Assembly (NCBI RefSeq): GCF_025677645.1
Contig: NZ_CP106879.1
Span: 2,294,001 to 2,358,000, forward strand
Length of the DNA: 64,000 nt
From: Curtobacterium poinsettiae
GTDB taxonomy: Bacteria > Actinomycetota > Actinomycetes > Actinomycetales > Microbacteriaceae
Direction: 5' to 3'
The notes below the pieces were generated by a model. The model searched no databases. It worked only from the letters and a program-made list of their open reading frames with translations, and had not been told where the DNA came from. Shown one piece after another: positions 42,770-50,235 of the stretch. Each line of letters opens with the position of its first letter. Within the stretch, counting starts at the first letter, position 1. The position numbers and the translations under genes were made by a program.

Positions 42770-43072
42770 ATGATCGTCGTCACACGACTGAACGGCAGCG
42801 GATTCGCTGTGAACCCCGATCTCGTGGAGCGCATCCAGGAGACGCCGGACACGACGCTCATCATGGTCGACGGCGCGAAGTACATCGTGCGGGAGTCGAT
42901 GGCCGACGTCATCGACCTGATCGCCGCGTACCGCGCCCGCATCGTCGGGATGGCCTACGGCACCGACCAGGCCCCCCGCTCGAGCACGAACACCGGCCCG
43001 CAGCCCACGCTCGCCCCGGTCGCCGCACTCCGCTCCACGCAGCACGGCCGCGCGCTGGACGGGGGTCGCTGA
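42770..43072 (+). CDS. flbD: FlbD-family small flagellar protein
   Basis: This 100-residue protein begins at the ATG at 42770. Residues 1-60 are the FlbD (Swarming motility SwrD) domain: MIVVTRLNGSGFAVNPDLVE, then TTLIMVDGAKYIVRESMADV. In Bacillus SwrD raises motor torque; the tail here is disordered. It starts the motAB operon, with motA 1 nt after its stop. The order flbD-motA-motB is typical of Gram-positive flagellar loci. Confidence 0.92.
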   Translation: MIVVTRLNGSGFAVNPDLVERIQETPDTTLIMVDGAKYIVRESMADVIDLIAAYRARIVGMAYGTDQAPRSSTNTGPQPTLAPVAALRSTQHGRALDGGR

Positions 43073-43073
43073 C

Positions 43074-43898
43074 GTGGACATCGCAACGATCGTCGGCATC
43101 CTGCTCGCCTTCGGCGCCCTGTTCGGCATGGTCCAGATGGAGCACGTCGAGCTCGGTGGACTCTTCCTGCCCGCCCCGATGCTGCTCGTGTTCGGCGCCA
43201 CCATCGGCTGCGGCATCGCGAGCACCACGCTGAAGGACGCGATCGCCAGCTTCAAGGCGGTCCCGAAGGCGTTCACCGGCAAGGTCACCCCGCCGGCGTC
43301 GGTCATCGACGACGTCGTCGGGCTCGCCGAGACCGCCCGCGCGAACGGCCTGCTCGCCCTCGAGCAGGAGGCCGACAAGCACGACGACCCGTTCATGAAG
43401 AAGGCACTGCAGAACATCGCGGACGGCACCGACGGCGACGAGCTGCGGATCCTGCTCGAGGACGAGATCGAGTCGAACGCGGCCCCGACCCGGAGCGCGA
43501 GCGCGTTCTTCATGGGCCTCGGCGGCTTCGCCCCGACCGTCGGCATCATCGGCACCGTGGTCTCGCTGACCCACGTGCTCGCGAACCTCGGCAAGCCCGA
43601 CGAGCTCGGACCGCTGATCGCCAGCGCCTTCGTCGCCACCCTGTGGGGCCTGCTGACCGCGAACTTCATGTGGCTGCCGATCGGCGGCAAGCTCCGCAAG
43701 CTCGCCCAGCTCGAGTCGGACCGCCAGACGCTCCTGATGGAAGGGCTGCTCGCGGTGCAGGCCGGCAGCCAGCCCCGCCTGCTCGGTGAGCGGCTGAAGG
43801 CCATGGTCCCGCCCGCCGCCCGCGCCGACACGGGTGGCAAGGCCGGCAAGGCCGGCAAGAAGGCCGACGCGGCCGACGACCAGCAGCTGGCGGCCTGA
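43074..43898 (+). CDS. motA: flagellar stator protein MotA
   Basis: This 274-residue protein has four transmembrane helices. Arg89 and Glu97 (the FliG-contacting pair, RANGLLALE) and the two essential prolines, Pro154 (GFAPTVGIIG) and Pro202 (WLPIGG), are present. The tail is Lys/Ala-rich (GGKAGKAGKK). MotA5-MotB2 units pass protons and turn the rotor. The GTG start at 43074 is 1 nt after flbD. Confidence 0.93.
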   Translation: MDIATIVGILLAFGALFGMVQMEHVELGGLFLPAPMLLVFGATIGCGIASTTLKDAIASFKAVPKAFTGKVTPPASVIDDVVGLAETARANGLLALEQEADKHDDPFMKKALQNIADGTDGDELRILLEDEIESNAAPTRSASAFFMGLGGFAPTVGIIGTVVSLTHVLANLGKPDELGPLIASAFVATLWGLLTANFMWLPIGGKLRKLAQLESDRQTLLMEGLLAVQAGSQPRLLGERLKAMVPPAARADTGGKAGKAGKKADAADDQQLAA

Positions 43899-43900
43899 CC

Positions 43901-44830
43901 GTGAGCGCCAACCCCCGGGGCCGCGGCCGCGGTCGCGCGAAGAAGTCCCACGACGAGGCCGAGCACCCCGACGAGCGCTGGATGGCGTCCTACATGGACA
44001 TGATCACGGTGCTGATGTGCATGTTCCTCGTGCTCTTCGCGATGTCCACCGTCGACCAGGAGAAGTACATCCAGCTGAAGCAGTCGCTCGCCACCGGCTT
44101 CGGCGAGGTCGACTCGCAGAAGATCGACACCGCGAGCGGGACGGTCGTGACGAAGGACCAGGTCGAGGACGGCTCCGGCTACTCGACGGACAAGTCCCAG
44201 GCCGACCACTCGACCGCCTCGTCGGGTACCAAGGACACCAACGTCGACCCCGCGTCGACGGTGGTGCCGACGACTGCGACGAAGCAGGACCTCGCCGAGG
44301 CGAAGCGGGAGCTCGACGACCTGACGAAGCTCGAGCGTGCGATCCAGCACAACCTGCGGCGTGCGGGCCAGACCGAGAACGTCCAGTTCACGGTCGATGC
44401 CCGCGGCCTCATCGTCCGCCTGGTCGGCAGCGAGACGTACTTCGGCACGAACAGCGCGGACCTGTCCGACCAGGCGCGGTCGATCATGGACGCCATCGCG
44501 CCGGTGCTGAAGACCTCCGACCACGACGTCAGCGTCGAGGGGCACGCCGACCAGCGGAACTCGACCGCGCCGTACGCCACCAACTGGGAGCTCAGCGCCG
44601 CCCGGGCGACCGGGGTCCTGCGCGACCTGGTCGAGCGGGGCGGGATGCCCGGCGACCACGTGCAGAGCGTCGGCTTCGGGTCGAGCCGACCGCTGGCGAA
44701 GGGCGGCACCGAACAGGACCTCGCGCTGAACCGTCGGGTCGACATCGTGGTCCTGTCGAACGCCGACCAGGACGTCAGCGCACTCATGCCGGCGCTGGCG
44801 AAGGCACAGGACGGAGCGCAGCAGGGCTGA
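43901..44830 (+). CDS. motB: flagellar stator protein MotB
   Basis: This 309-residue protein has one helix with the proton-carrying Asp33 (ASYMDMITVLMCMFLVLFAM), a linker and plug, and an OmpA-like peptidoglycan-binding domain at about 165-290 (DHDVSVEGHADQRNS, NWELSAARATGVLRDLVERG, NRRVDIVV). The start is a GTG at 43901. The last codons (DGAQQG) fall inside the first unit of a 23-bp tandem repeat, so repeat changes could alter the C-terminus. Confidence 0.94.
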   Translation: MSANPRGRGRGRAKKSHDEAEHPDERWMASYMDMITVLMCMFLVLFAMSTVDQEKYIQLKQSLATGFGEVDSQKIDTASGTVVTKDQVEDGSGYSTDKSQADHSTASSGTKDTNVDPASTVVPTTATKQDLAEAKRELDDLTKLERAIQHNLRRAGQTENVQFTVDARGLIVRLVGSETYFGTNSADLSDQARSIMDAIAPVLKTSDHDVSVEGHADQRNSTAPYATNWELSAARATGVLRDLVERGGMPGDHVQSVGFGSSRPLAKGGTEQDLALNRRVDIVVLSNADQDVSALMPALAKAQDGAQQG

Positions 44831-44910
44831 GACACGGAGCACAGCAGGGCTGAGACAGGGAGCGCGGCAGGGCCGAGACAGGGGTGCAACAGGTCTGAGC
44901 CACGGAGCGC
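44813..44910. repeat. 23-bp tandem repeat, about 4.3 units, between motB and fliM
   Basis: Units start at 44813, 44836, 44859, 44882 (one base short) and 44904 (partial), core GGAGC...GCAGGGCTGAGACA. The first unit overlaps the motB stop. It occupies the place where fliL normally lies. Confidence 0.85.
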
Positions 44911-44958
44911 GCGGCGCGCAGCAGCGCTGACGCCACCGCCCCACTACGGGGTACAGCA

Positions 44959-44987
44959 CTGACGGGTGCCCCACGGGTGACCGATAG
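44959..44987 (+). promoter_or_regulatory. flagellar-sigma promoter for the fliM operon
   Basis: CTGAC (44959-44963), N17, CCGATAG (44981-44987). The fliM GTG is only 8 nt past the -10, so the transcript should be leaderless or nearly so. Confidence 0.68.
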
Positions 44988-44995
44988 ACGCACCC

Positions 44996-45874
44996 GTGAC
45001 CGAGACCCTGCCAGCGCCCGAGGTGTACGACTTCGCGCGCCCGTCGACGCTGGCCCGTGAGCATGCCCGGGTCCTCGAGCTCGCCTTCGAGACGTTCGCG
45101 CGCCAGTGGGGCACACAGCTGACGGCGAAGGTCCGCGCGGTCAGCCAGGTCACCTGTGAGCAGGTGGCGATGACGACGTACGACGAGTACGCCGCGTCGC
45201 TGCCCGCGCTCACCGGCATGGTGCTGCTGCCGATCACCGGCCTGACCCCGAAGGGCGTGCTGCAGGTCCCGCTCGACGCCGCGCTGGCGTGGGTGTCGCA
45301 CGCGCTGGGCGCCTCGAAGCCGCTGCCGACGCCGGACCGCACCTTCACGCCGATCGAGCAGGCCCTGGTCCGCAAGATCGTCGAGGACGCCCTCGACGAC
45401 CTCCGCTACTCGTTCGGCGGGCTGCTCGCGCAGGACGTCACGGTCGGCGGGTTCCAGTTCAACAGCCAGTTCGCCCAGGCCGCGCAGAAGGGCGACCTGA
45501 TGATCGTCGCCTCGTTCTCGATCCGGGTCGGCGACCGCATCGCCCCCGGCACGCTGGCGCTGCCGGCCGAGGCCGTCCTGCCGCAGCTCGGCGAGGCCGC
45601 CGCGCACGTGTCGCCCGCCGACGCCCGAGCCCTGCTCGACGCGCAGCTCGAGAGCGTGCCCGTGGGCGTCAGCCTGCGCTTCGCCCCGGCCGGGGTCCTG
45701 CCGACGCAGGTCCTGCGGCTCGCGGTCGGCGACGTCCTGCCGCTGCCGCACCCGCAGCACCGGCCCCTCACCATCGCGGTCGACGGCGAACCCGTCGGCA
45801 CCGCCGCGGTCGGCGCGAACGGCTCGCGCCTCGCCGGCATCGTCGTCACCACCACGAGCACGGAGCAGCACTGA
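44996..45874 (+). CDS. fliM: flagellar motor switch protein FliM
   Basis: This 292-residue C-ring protein has the conserved start VYDFARPSTLAREHARVLEL and FETFARQWGTQLTAK, the middle CheC-like domain (FTPIEQALVRKIVEDALDDL), and a FliN-like C-terminal domain (about 200-285). The usual N-terminal CheY-binding EIDALL motif is absent. No chemotaxis gene is in the window, so switching may be minimal or use remote genes. The GTG at 44996 is nearly at the predicted transcript start. Its stop overlaps the fliN ATG. Confidence 0.9.
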   Translation: MTETLPAPEVYDFARPSTLAREHARVLELAFETFARQWGTQLTAKVRAVSQVTCEQVAMTTYDEYAASLPALTGMVLLPITGLTPKGVLQVPLDAALAWVSHALGASKPLPTPDRTFTPIEQALVRKIVEDALDDLRYSFGGLLAQDVTVGGFQFNSQFAQAAQKGDLMIVASFSIRVGDRIAPGTLALPAEAVLPQLGEAAAHVSPADARALLDAQLESVPVGVSLRFAPAGVLPTQVLRLAVGDVLPLPHPQHRPLTIAVDGEPVGTAAVGANGSRLAGIVVTTTSTEQH

Positions 45875-46578
45875 TGACCGAAACGACCACCCTCCACACC
45901 GCAGCGGCCGAGTCGCTCGCGGCGCAGCTCCCGACGGCCGCCCCCTTGACCGCGGTGCTCCTGCCTGGAGGCGCGACACCGGTCGTGCTCGACGCCGCGA
46001 CGGACGCCGTGGTCGCGTCGTTCGTCGGCGGCCTGTCGGCCGACCTGGCGCTCGTGCTCACCGACCTCGAGTCGATCACGGCCGCCGGGGGCACCGACCA
46101 CGGCATCGTGGCCGTCACGGACGTGCTGCGTCCGTCGCTCGAGGCCGCGGCCGGGGTCCTCGGCGTCGGGGTGCTCGGCGAGGCGAACCGCGAGTCGGCC
46201 GCGTCGCTGCTGGCCGACCCGGACACCGTCGTGTTCGAACTCACCGCCGGTGGCCTGCCCGCCGGGTGGTTCGGCATCCGGGTCCGCGAGAACGGCACGG
46301 TGTCCGCGCCCGTCGTGGCGAACCTGCCCGCCGGCAACCTCGGCCGGATCAACAACGTCGAGATGACCCTGACGGTCGAGATCGGCCGCACCCGGATGTC
46401 GGTCCGCGACGTGCTCGGCATGGAGCCCGGCGCCGTCGTCGAGCTCGACCGCAGTGCCGGTGCCCCCGCCGACGTCCTGCTGAACGGCCGCCTCATCGCG
46501 CACGGCGAGGTCGTCGTCGTCGACCAGGACTACGCGGTCCGGATCACCCGCATCCTCGACGTCGCCGAGACGGTCTGA
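45874..46578 (+). CDS. fliN: flagellar motor switch protein FliN
   Basis: This 234-residue protein has the SpoA/FliN C-terminal domain at about 160-230 (INNVEMTLTVEIGRTRMSVR, then VRDVLGMEPGAVVELDRS and GEVVVVDQDYAVRITRIL). The N-terminal about 150 residues form an extra domain, so it is longer than enteric FliN (about 137) and more like FliY-type proteins, although no CheC motif is seen. FliN forms the base of the C-ring with FliM. Confidence 0.9.
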   Translation: MTETTTLHTAAAESLAAQLPTAAPLTAVLLPGGATPVVLDAATDAVVASFVGGLSADLALVLTDLESITAAGGTDHGIVAVTDVLRPSLEAAAGVLGVGVLGEANRESAASLLADPDTVVFELTAGGLPAGWFGIRVRENGTVSAPVVANLPAGNLGRINNVEMTLTVEIGRTRMSVRDVLGMEPGAVVELDRSAGAPADVLLNGRLIAHGEVVVVDQDYAVRITRILDVAETV

Positions 46579-46585
46579 CCCGCAC

Positions 46586-47161
46586 GTGGACACCCTGGTC
46601 GTCACCCTCCGCGTCGCGCTCTCGCTCGGCGTCGTGCTCGCCCTCATGTGGGTGCTGCACCGCGCGAGCCGCAAGCGCTTCTCGGGCAAGCCGTCGGGCC
46701 GTCGCGCCGCGACCGTCGAGGTCGTCGGTCGGCAGGGCATCGGTGGCAAGGCGAGCGTCGTCGTGGTCGACGTCGAGGGGGAGCGGCTCGTCCTCGGGGT
46801 GTCCGAGCACGGGGTCAACCTGCTCACCAGCGGGCAGGCGCCCGCGCCGGAACTCACCATCGTGACCGGACCGGTGGCACTGCCGGTGCGTCCCGTCCCG
46901 TCGGCCGACGCGTTCGGTCGGGAACTCGCGCAGCAGTCGGACGCGGCCACGGGCCTCCCGGCAGGCACGGACGACGTGACCCGGGCGACCGACGCGACCA
47001 CCGCCGACGCGACCACCCCCGTCGCGCCACTGCCGATGCGCCCGCGCAACCGTCGCCCGCAGCGCGCCGTGCCGAGCGCCCAGCAGCTGCAGGGCTCGAT
47101 CCTGTCGGTCGACACCTGGCGCCAGGCCGCGGCCGCGCTGCGGAACCGGCGGGCCGGGTGA
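46586..47161 (+). CDS. fliO: flagellar biosynthesis protein FliO
   Basis: This 191-residue protein has one N-terminal membrane helix (VALSLGVVLALMWVLHRASR). The FliO domain follows at about 40-95 (TVEVVGRQGIGGKASVVVVD, ERLVLGVSEHGVNLL), then a Pro/Arg-rich tail. FliO supports assembly of FliP in the export gate. A GTG at 46586 lies 7 nt after fliN; it overlaps fliP by 4 nt. Confidence 0.9.
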   Translation: MDTLVVTLRVALSLGVVLALMWVLHRASRKRFSGKPSGRRAATVEVVGRQGIGGKASVVVVDVEGERLVLGVSEHGVNLLTSGQAPAPELTIVTGPVALPVRPVPSADAFGRELAQQSDAATGLPAGTDDVTRATDATTADATTPVAPLPMRPRNRRPQRAVPSAQQLQGSILSVDTWRQAAAALRNRRAG

Positions 47162-47994
47162 GGGCGGCAGGGCCGCACCGGCTGGCACGGTCGGGTCGAC
47201 TCGTCGCCCTCGTCCTGCTCGGCCTGGCGGTCGTGGCCGGGTTCCTGATGCTCACGACGACCGGTGCGCACGCCGCCGGTGTCGTCGAACCCACCGCCCC
47301 GGCGACTCCGACCGCCCCCGCGACCGGTGACTTCAGCGTCAGCGTGAACGGCCCGGACGGCACCCCGTCGTCCGCCGTGGTGACGCTCATCGGGATCACG
47401 CTGCTGAGCGTCGCGCCCGCGCTGATGCTCATGATGACGTCGTTCACGAAGATCTTCGTCGTGCTCGCGATGACCCGGAACGCGCTCGGGCTGCAGTCGA
47501 TCCCGCCGAACCAGGTGATCGCCGGACTGGCACTGTTCCTGTCGCTGTTCGTGATGGCGCCGGTGCTCGGGCACATCAACGACGACGCCCTGCAGCCCTA
47601 CCTGGCCGGGCACCTCGACTTCAACCAGGCGGTCGAGATCGGCACGAAGCCCCTGCGGACCTTCATGCTCCACCAGACCCGCGACGAGGACGTCGCCCTG
47701 ATCACCCGCGCCGCCGGGCTCGACAACCCGAAGTCGATGGCGGACGTGCCGATGACGACGGTGATCCCGGCGTTCATCATCTCCGAGCTCCGCAGCGCGT
47801 TCATCATCGGGTTCGTCATCTTCATCCCGTTCCTGGTGATCGACCTCGTCGTCTCCGCGGCCCTGATGTCGATGGGCATGATGATGCTCCCGCCGGTCAT
47901 GATCTCGTTGCCGTTCAAGATCCTGCTCTTCGTGCTGGTCGACGGCTGGGGCCTCATCATCACGTCGCTCATCGAGAGCTACCACGTTGTCTAG
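47158..47994 (+). CDS. fliP: flagellar export gate protein FliP
   Basis: This 278-residue protein has an N-terminal signal-type helix ending in AHAAG, then the FliP core: ALMLMMTSFTKIFVVLAMTR, GLQSIPPNQVIAGLALFLSL, IISELRSAFIIGFVIFIPFL and VMISLPFKILLFVLVDGW. FliP pentamers form most of the export gate with FliQ and FliR. It starts at a GTG inside the fliO stop. Confidence 0.95.
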   Translation: MRAAGPHRLARSGRLVALVLLGLAVVAGFLMLTTTGAHAAGVVEPTAPATPTAPATGDFSVSVNGPDGTPSSAVVTLIGITLLSVAPALMLMMTSFTKIFVVLAMTRNALGLQSIPPNQVIAGLALFLSLFVMAPVLGHINDDALQPYLAGHLDFNQAVEIGTKPLRTFMLHQTRDEDVALITRAAGLDNPKSMADVPMTTVIPAFIISELRSAFIIGFVIFIPFLVIDLVVSAALMSMGMMMLPPVMISLPFKILLFVLVDGWGLIITSLIESYHVV

Positions 47995-48003
47995 GGGGCA
48001 CGC

Positions 48004-48279
48004 ATGAACCAGCAGGCCGTCATCGACCTCGTGCTCCAGGCGCTCCTGGTGTCCGGCAAGCTCGCCGCCCCGGTCCTCGTCACCTCGCTCGTCGTCGGCT
48101 TCGCGATCTCGCTGTTCCAGTCGGTGACGCAGATCCAGGAGGTCACGCTCTCGTTCGTGCCGAAGGCCGTCGCCGTCGCGATCGCCCTGGTGATCTGCGG
48201 CAACTGGATGATCTCGGAGATGATCGCGTTCACGCACGTCGCCTTCGACATGATCCCGAAGCTGCTCGGGGCCGGTTGA
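48004..48279 (+). CDS. fliQ: flagellar export gate protein FliQ
   Basis: This 91-residue protein has two transmembrane helices: VLQALLVSGKLAAPVLVTSL through GFAISLFQSVTQIQEVTLSF, the FliQ signature, and VAVAIALVICGNWMISEM. It packs around FliP. The ATG is 9 nt after fliP; the stop overlaps the fliR start (TGATG). Confidence 0.95.
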   Translation: MNQQAVIDLVLQALLVSGKLAAPVLVTSLVVGFAISLFQSVTQIQEVTLSFVPKAVAVAIALVICGNWMISEMIAFTHVAFDMIPKLLGAG

Positions 48280-49037
48280 TGGAGCTCAGCATCGACGCCG
48301 ACCGTCTGGAGGCGACCATGCTCGCCGGCGTCCGGCTCGTCGCGTTCTTCGTCATCGCACCGCCGTTCTCGTACCGGGCGTTCCCCGGCACGGTCAAGGT
48401 GATCCTCGGGCTGGGGCTCGCCATCGGTGTCGCCCCGCGCGTCGCCGTCGGCTACGAGTCACTCGACACGGGGCCGTTCCTGCTCGCCCTGCTCACCCAG
48501 CTCGTCGTCGGGCTGTCCCTCGGGTTCCTGGTGTTCCTGGTGTTCGCCGCCGTGCAGTCGGCGGGTGCGCTCATCGACCTGTTCGGCGGGTTCACGCTCG
48601 CGCAGGCGTTCGACCCGCAGTCCCAGGTCAACGGCGCCCAGTTCACCCGCCTGTTCCAGATGACCGCGCTCGCGCTGCTCTTCACCTCGGGCGGCTACCA
48701 GCTCATCGTCGGTGGTCTGGTGCGGTCGTTCGACGCCGTGCCGCTCACCGGCACCTTCGCGGTGGACGGGCTCGCGTCGATGCTCGTGACCGCGATGTCG
48801 CAGATGTTCCTCGCCACCCTGCAGATCGCCGGTCCGCTCGTCGTCGTGCTGTTCCTGGCCGACGTCGGCCTCGGGCTGCTGACCCGCGTGGCACCGGCGC
48901 TCAACGCGTTCCAGATGGGCTTCCCGATCAAGATCGGCCTGACCGTCCTGTTCGCCGGCGCGCTCTTCATGGCCCTGCCCTCGGTGGTGTCGTCGCTGAC
49001 CGGCGACGCCGTCGAGGCGATCACGGGACGGGGGTGA
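48279..49037 (+). CDS. fliR: flagellar export gate protein FliR
   Basis: This 252-residue membrane protein starts at the ATG at 48279; a TTG one codon earlier is possible. It has about six helices with the FliR motifs RLVAFFVIAPPFSYRAFPGT, GALIDLFGGFTLAQAFDPQS and ALNAFQMGFPIKIGLTVL. It completes the FliPQR gate and leads to flhB 4 nt later. Confidence 0.94.
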   Translation: MELSIDADRLEATMLAGVRLVAFFVIAPPFSYRAFPGTVKVILGLGLAIGVAPRVAVGYESLDTGPFLLALLTQLVVGLSLGFLVFLVFAAVQSAGALIDLFGGFTLAQAFDPQSQVNGAQFTRLFQMTALALLFTSGGYQLIVGGLVRSFDAVPLTGTFAVDGLASMLVTAMSQMFLATLQIAGPLVVVLFLADVGLGLLTRVAPALNAFQMGFPIKIGLTVLFAGALFMALPSVVSSLTGDAVEAITGRG

Positions 49038-49041
49038 CGAC

Positions 49042-50235
49042 GTGTCCGACAGCGGGGAACGTTCCGAACAGGCAACCCAGCAGCGGATGCGCGAGGTCCA
49101 CGAGAAGGGCCAGATCGGTCGCTCGCAGGACCTCGGGGCATGGATCGGGATCGCCGTCGCGGCGCTCATGATCCCGGCCGCGATCGGCAACGCCGCGGCC
49201 GCCGGGCAGGACCAGCTCCTCGCCGTGCAGCGGGTCATCGAGGACCCGGAGCTCGGTGCCGTGCAGGCCCTGCTCGCCGACGCCCTCGGATCGATGGGGG
49301 CGACCCTCGGCCCGATGCTCGCGGTCGTCGCGGTCGCGGTGCTCGCCGCCGCCGTCACGCAGGGCGGGGTGCACTTCCGCAAGATGACGCCGCAGCCCGA
49401 CCACTTCGATCCCGTCGCCGGACTGAAGCGCGTGTTCGGCACCCAGGCGCTCTGGAACGGGGCGAAGGCGCTGCTGAAGACCGCCGTCGTCGGGCTCGTC
49501 CTGTGGTTCGCGGTGCAGGGACTCATGCCGGTGCTGATGACGAGCGGCTCGCTGCCGCTGTCAGCCGTGCTCGAGGCCGCCGCCGCCGGGTCGGGCACCC
49601 TGCTGCGCGCCGCGATCGTCGCCGGGCTCGTCCTCGCAGCACTCGACGTGTTCGTCGTGATCCGCCGCAACCGGAAGCGCACGATGATGACCAAGCGCGA
49701 GGTCAAGGACGAGAACAAGCGGAGCGACGGCGACCCGTTGGTGAAGTCGCAGCGCCGGTCCCGTCAGCTCGCGATGAGCCGCAACCGGATGATCCAGGCC
49801 ATCGGCACCGCGGACGTCGTGATGACGAACCCCACCCACTACGCCGTCGCGATCAAGTACGAGCCCGGGAAGTCCGCGCCACGCGTGGTGGCGAAGGGGG
49901 CCGGCCCGGTCGCCGACGTCATCCGCTCCCGTGCCGAGGAGGAGCGGGTGCCGATCGTCCGCGACGTCCCGCTGACCCGGGCACTGCACGCCGCGTGCGA
50001 GCTCGGGCACGAGATCCCCGTCGACCTGTACACCCCGGTGGCCCGCGTCCTGTCCTTCGTGATGGCGCTCAAGGCCCGCGGCACCGCGGCCGGCACACAC
50101 GCGCCGCCGCGACCGACCACACCGGACGAGGTCGCGAGCGTCATCGACCCCGCCACCCTGACCGGGGACCTCCGCCCCCGCAAGCTCCGCACACCGCGCA
50201 TCGCCGAGAACCAGACCGAAGGACTCCCCGCATGA
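49042..50235 (+). CDS. flhB: flagellar export switch protein FlhB
   Basis: This 397-residue protein has four transmembrane helices and a cytoplasmic domain with the self-cleaving Asn263-Pro-Thr-His266 site (MTNPTHYAVAIKYE). The N-terminus is typical (SGERSEQATQQRMREVHEKG). Cleavage changes export from hook to filament proteins together with FliK. The C-tail is longer than usual. GTG start; overlaps flhA by 4 nt. Confidence 0.95.
   Translation: MSDSGERSEQATQQRMREVHEKGQIGRSQDLGAWIGIAVAALMIPAAIGNAAAAGQDQLLAVQRVIEDPELGAVQALLADALGSMGATLGPMLAVVAVAVLAAAVTQGGVHFRKMTPQPDHFDPVAGLKRVFGTQALWNGAKALLKTAVVGLVLWFAVQGLMPVLMTSGSLPLSAVLEAAAAGSGTLLRAAIVAGLVLAALDVFVVIRRNRKRTMMTKREVKDENKRSDGDPLVKSQRRSRQLAMSRNRMIQAIGTADVVMTNPTHYAVAIKYEPGKSAPRVVAKGAGPVADVIRSRAEEERVPIVRDVPLTRALHAACELGHEIPVDLYTPVARVLSFVMALKARGTAAGTHAPPRPTTPDEVASVIDPATLTGDLRPRKLRTPRIAENQTEGLPA

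Noticed and set aside
44813..44995. possible remnant of fliL between motB and fliM
   Set aside because: No frame in this gap shows a membrane helix or FliL pattern; it is repeat DNA plus a promoter.
42638..48237. two minus-strand frames of 1113 and 943 residues
   Set aside because: Both are antisense to flbD-fliQ; composition is low-complexity and no family is matched.
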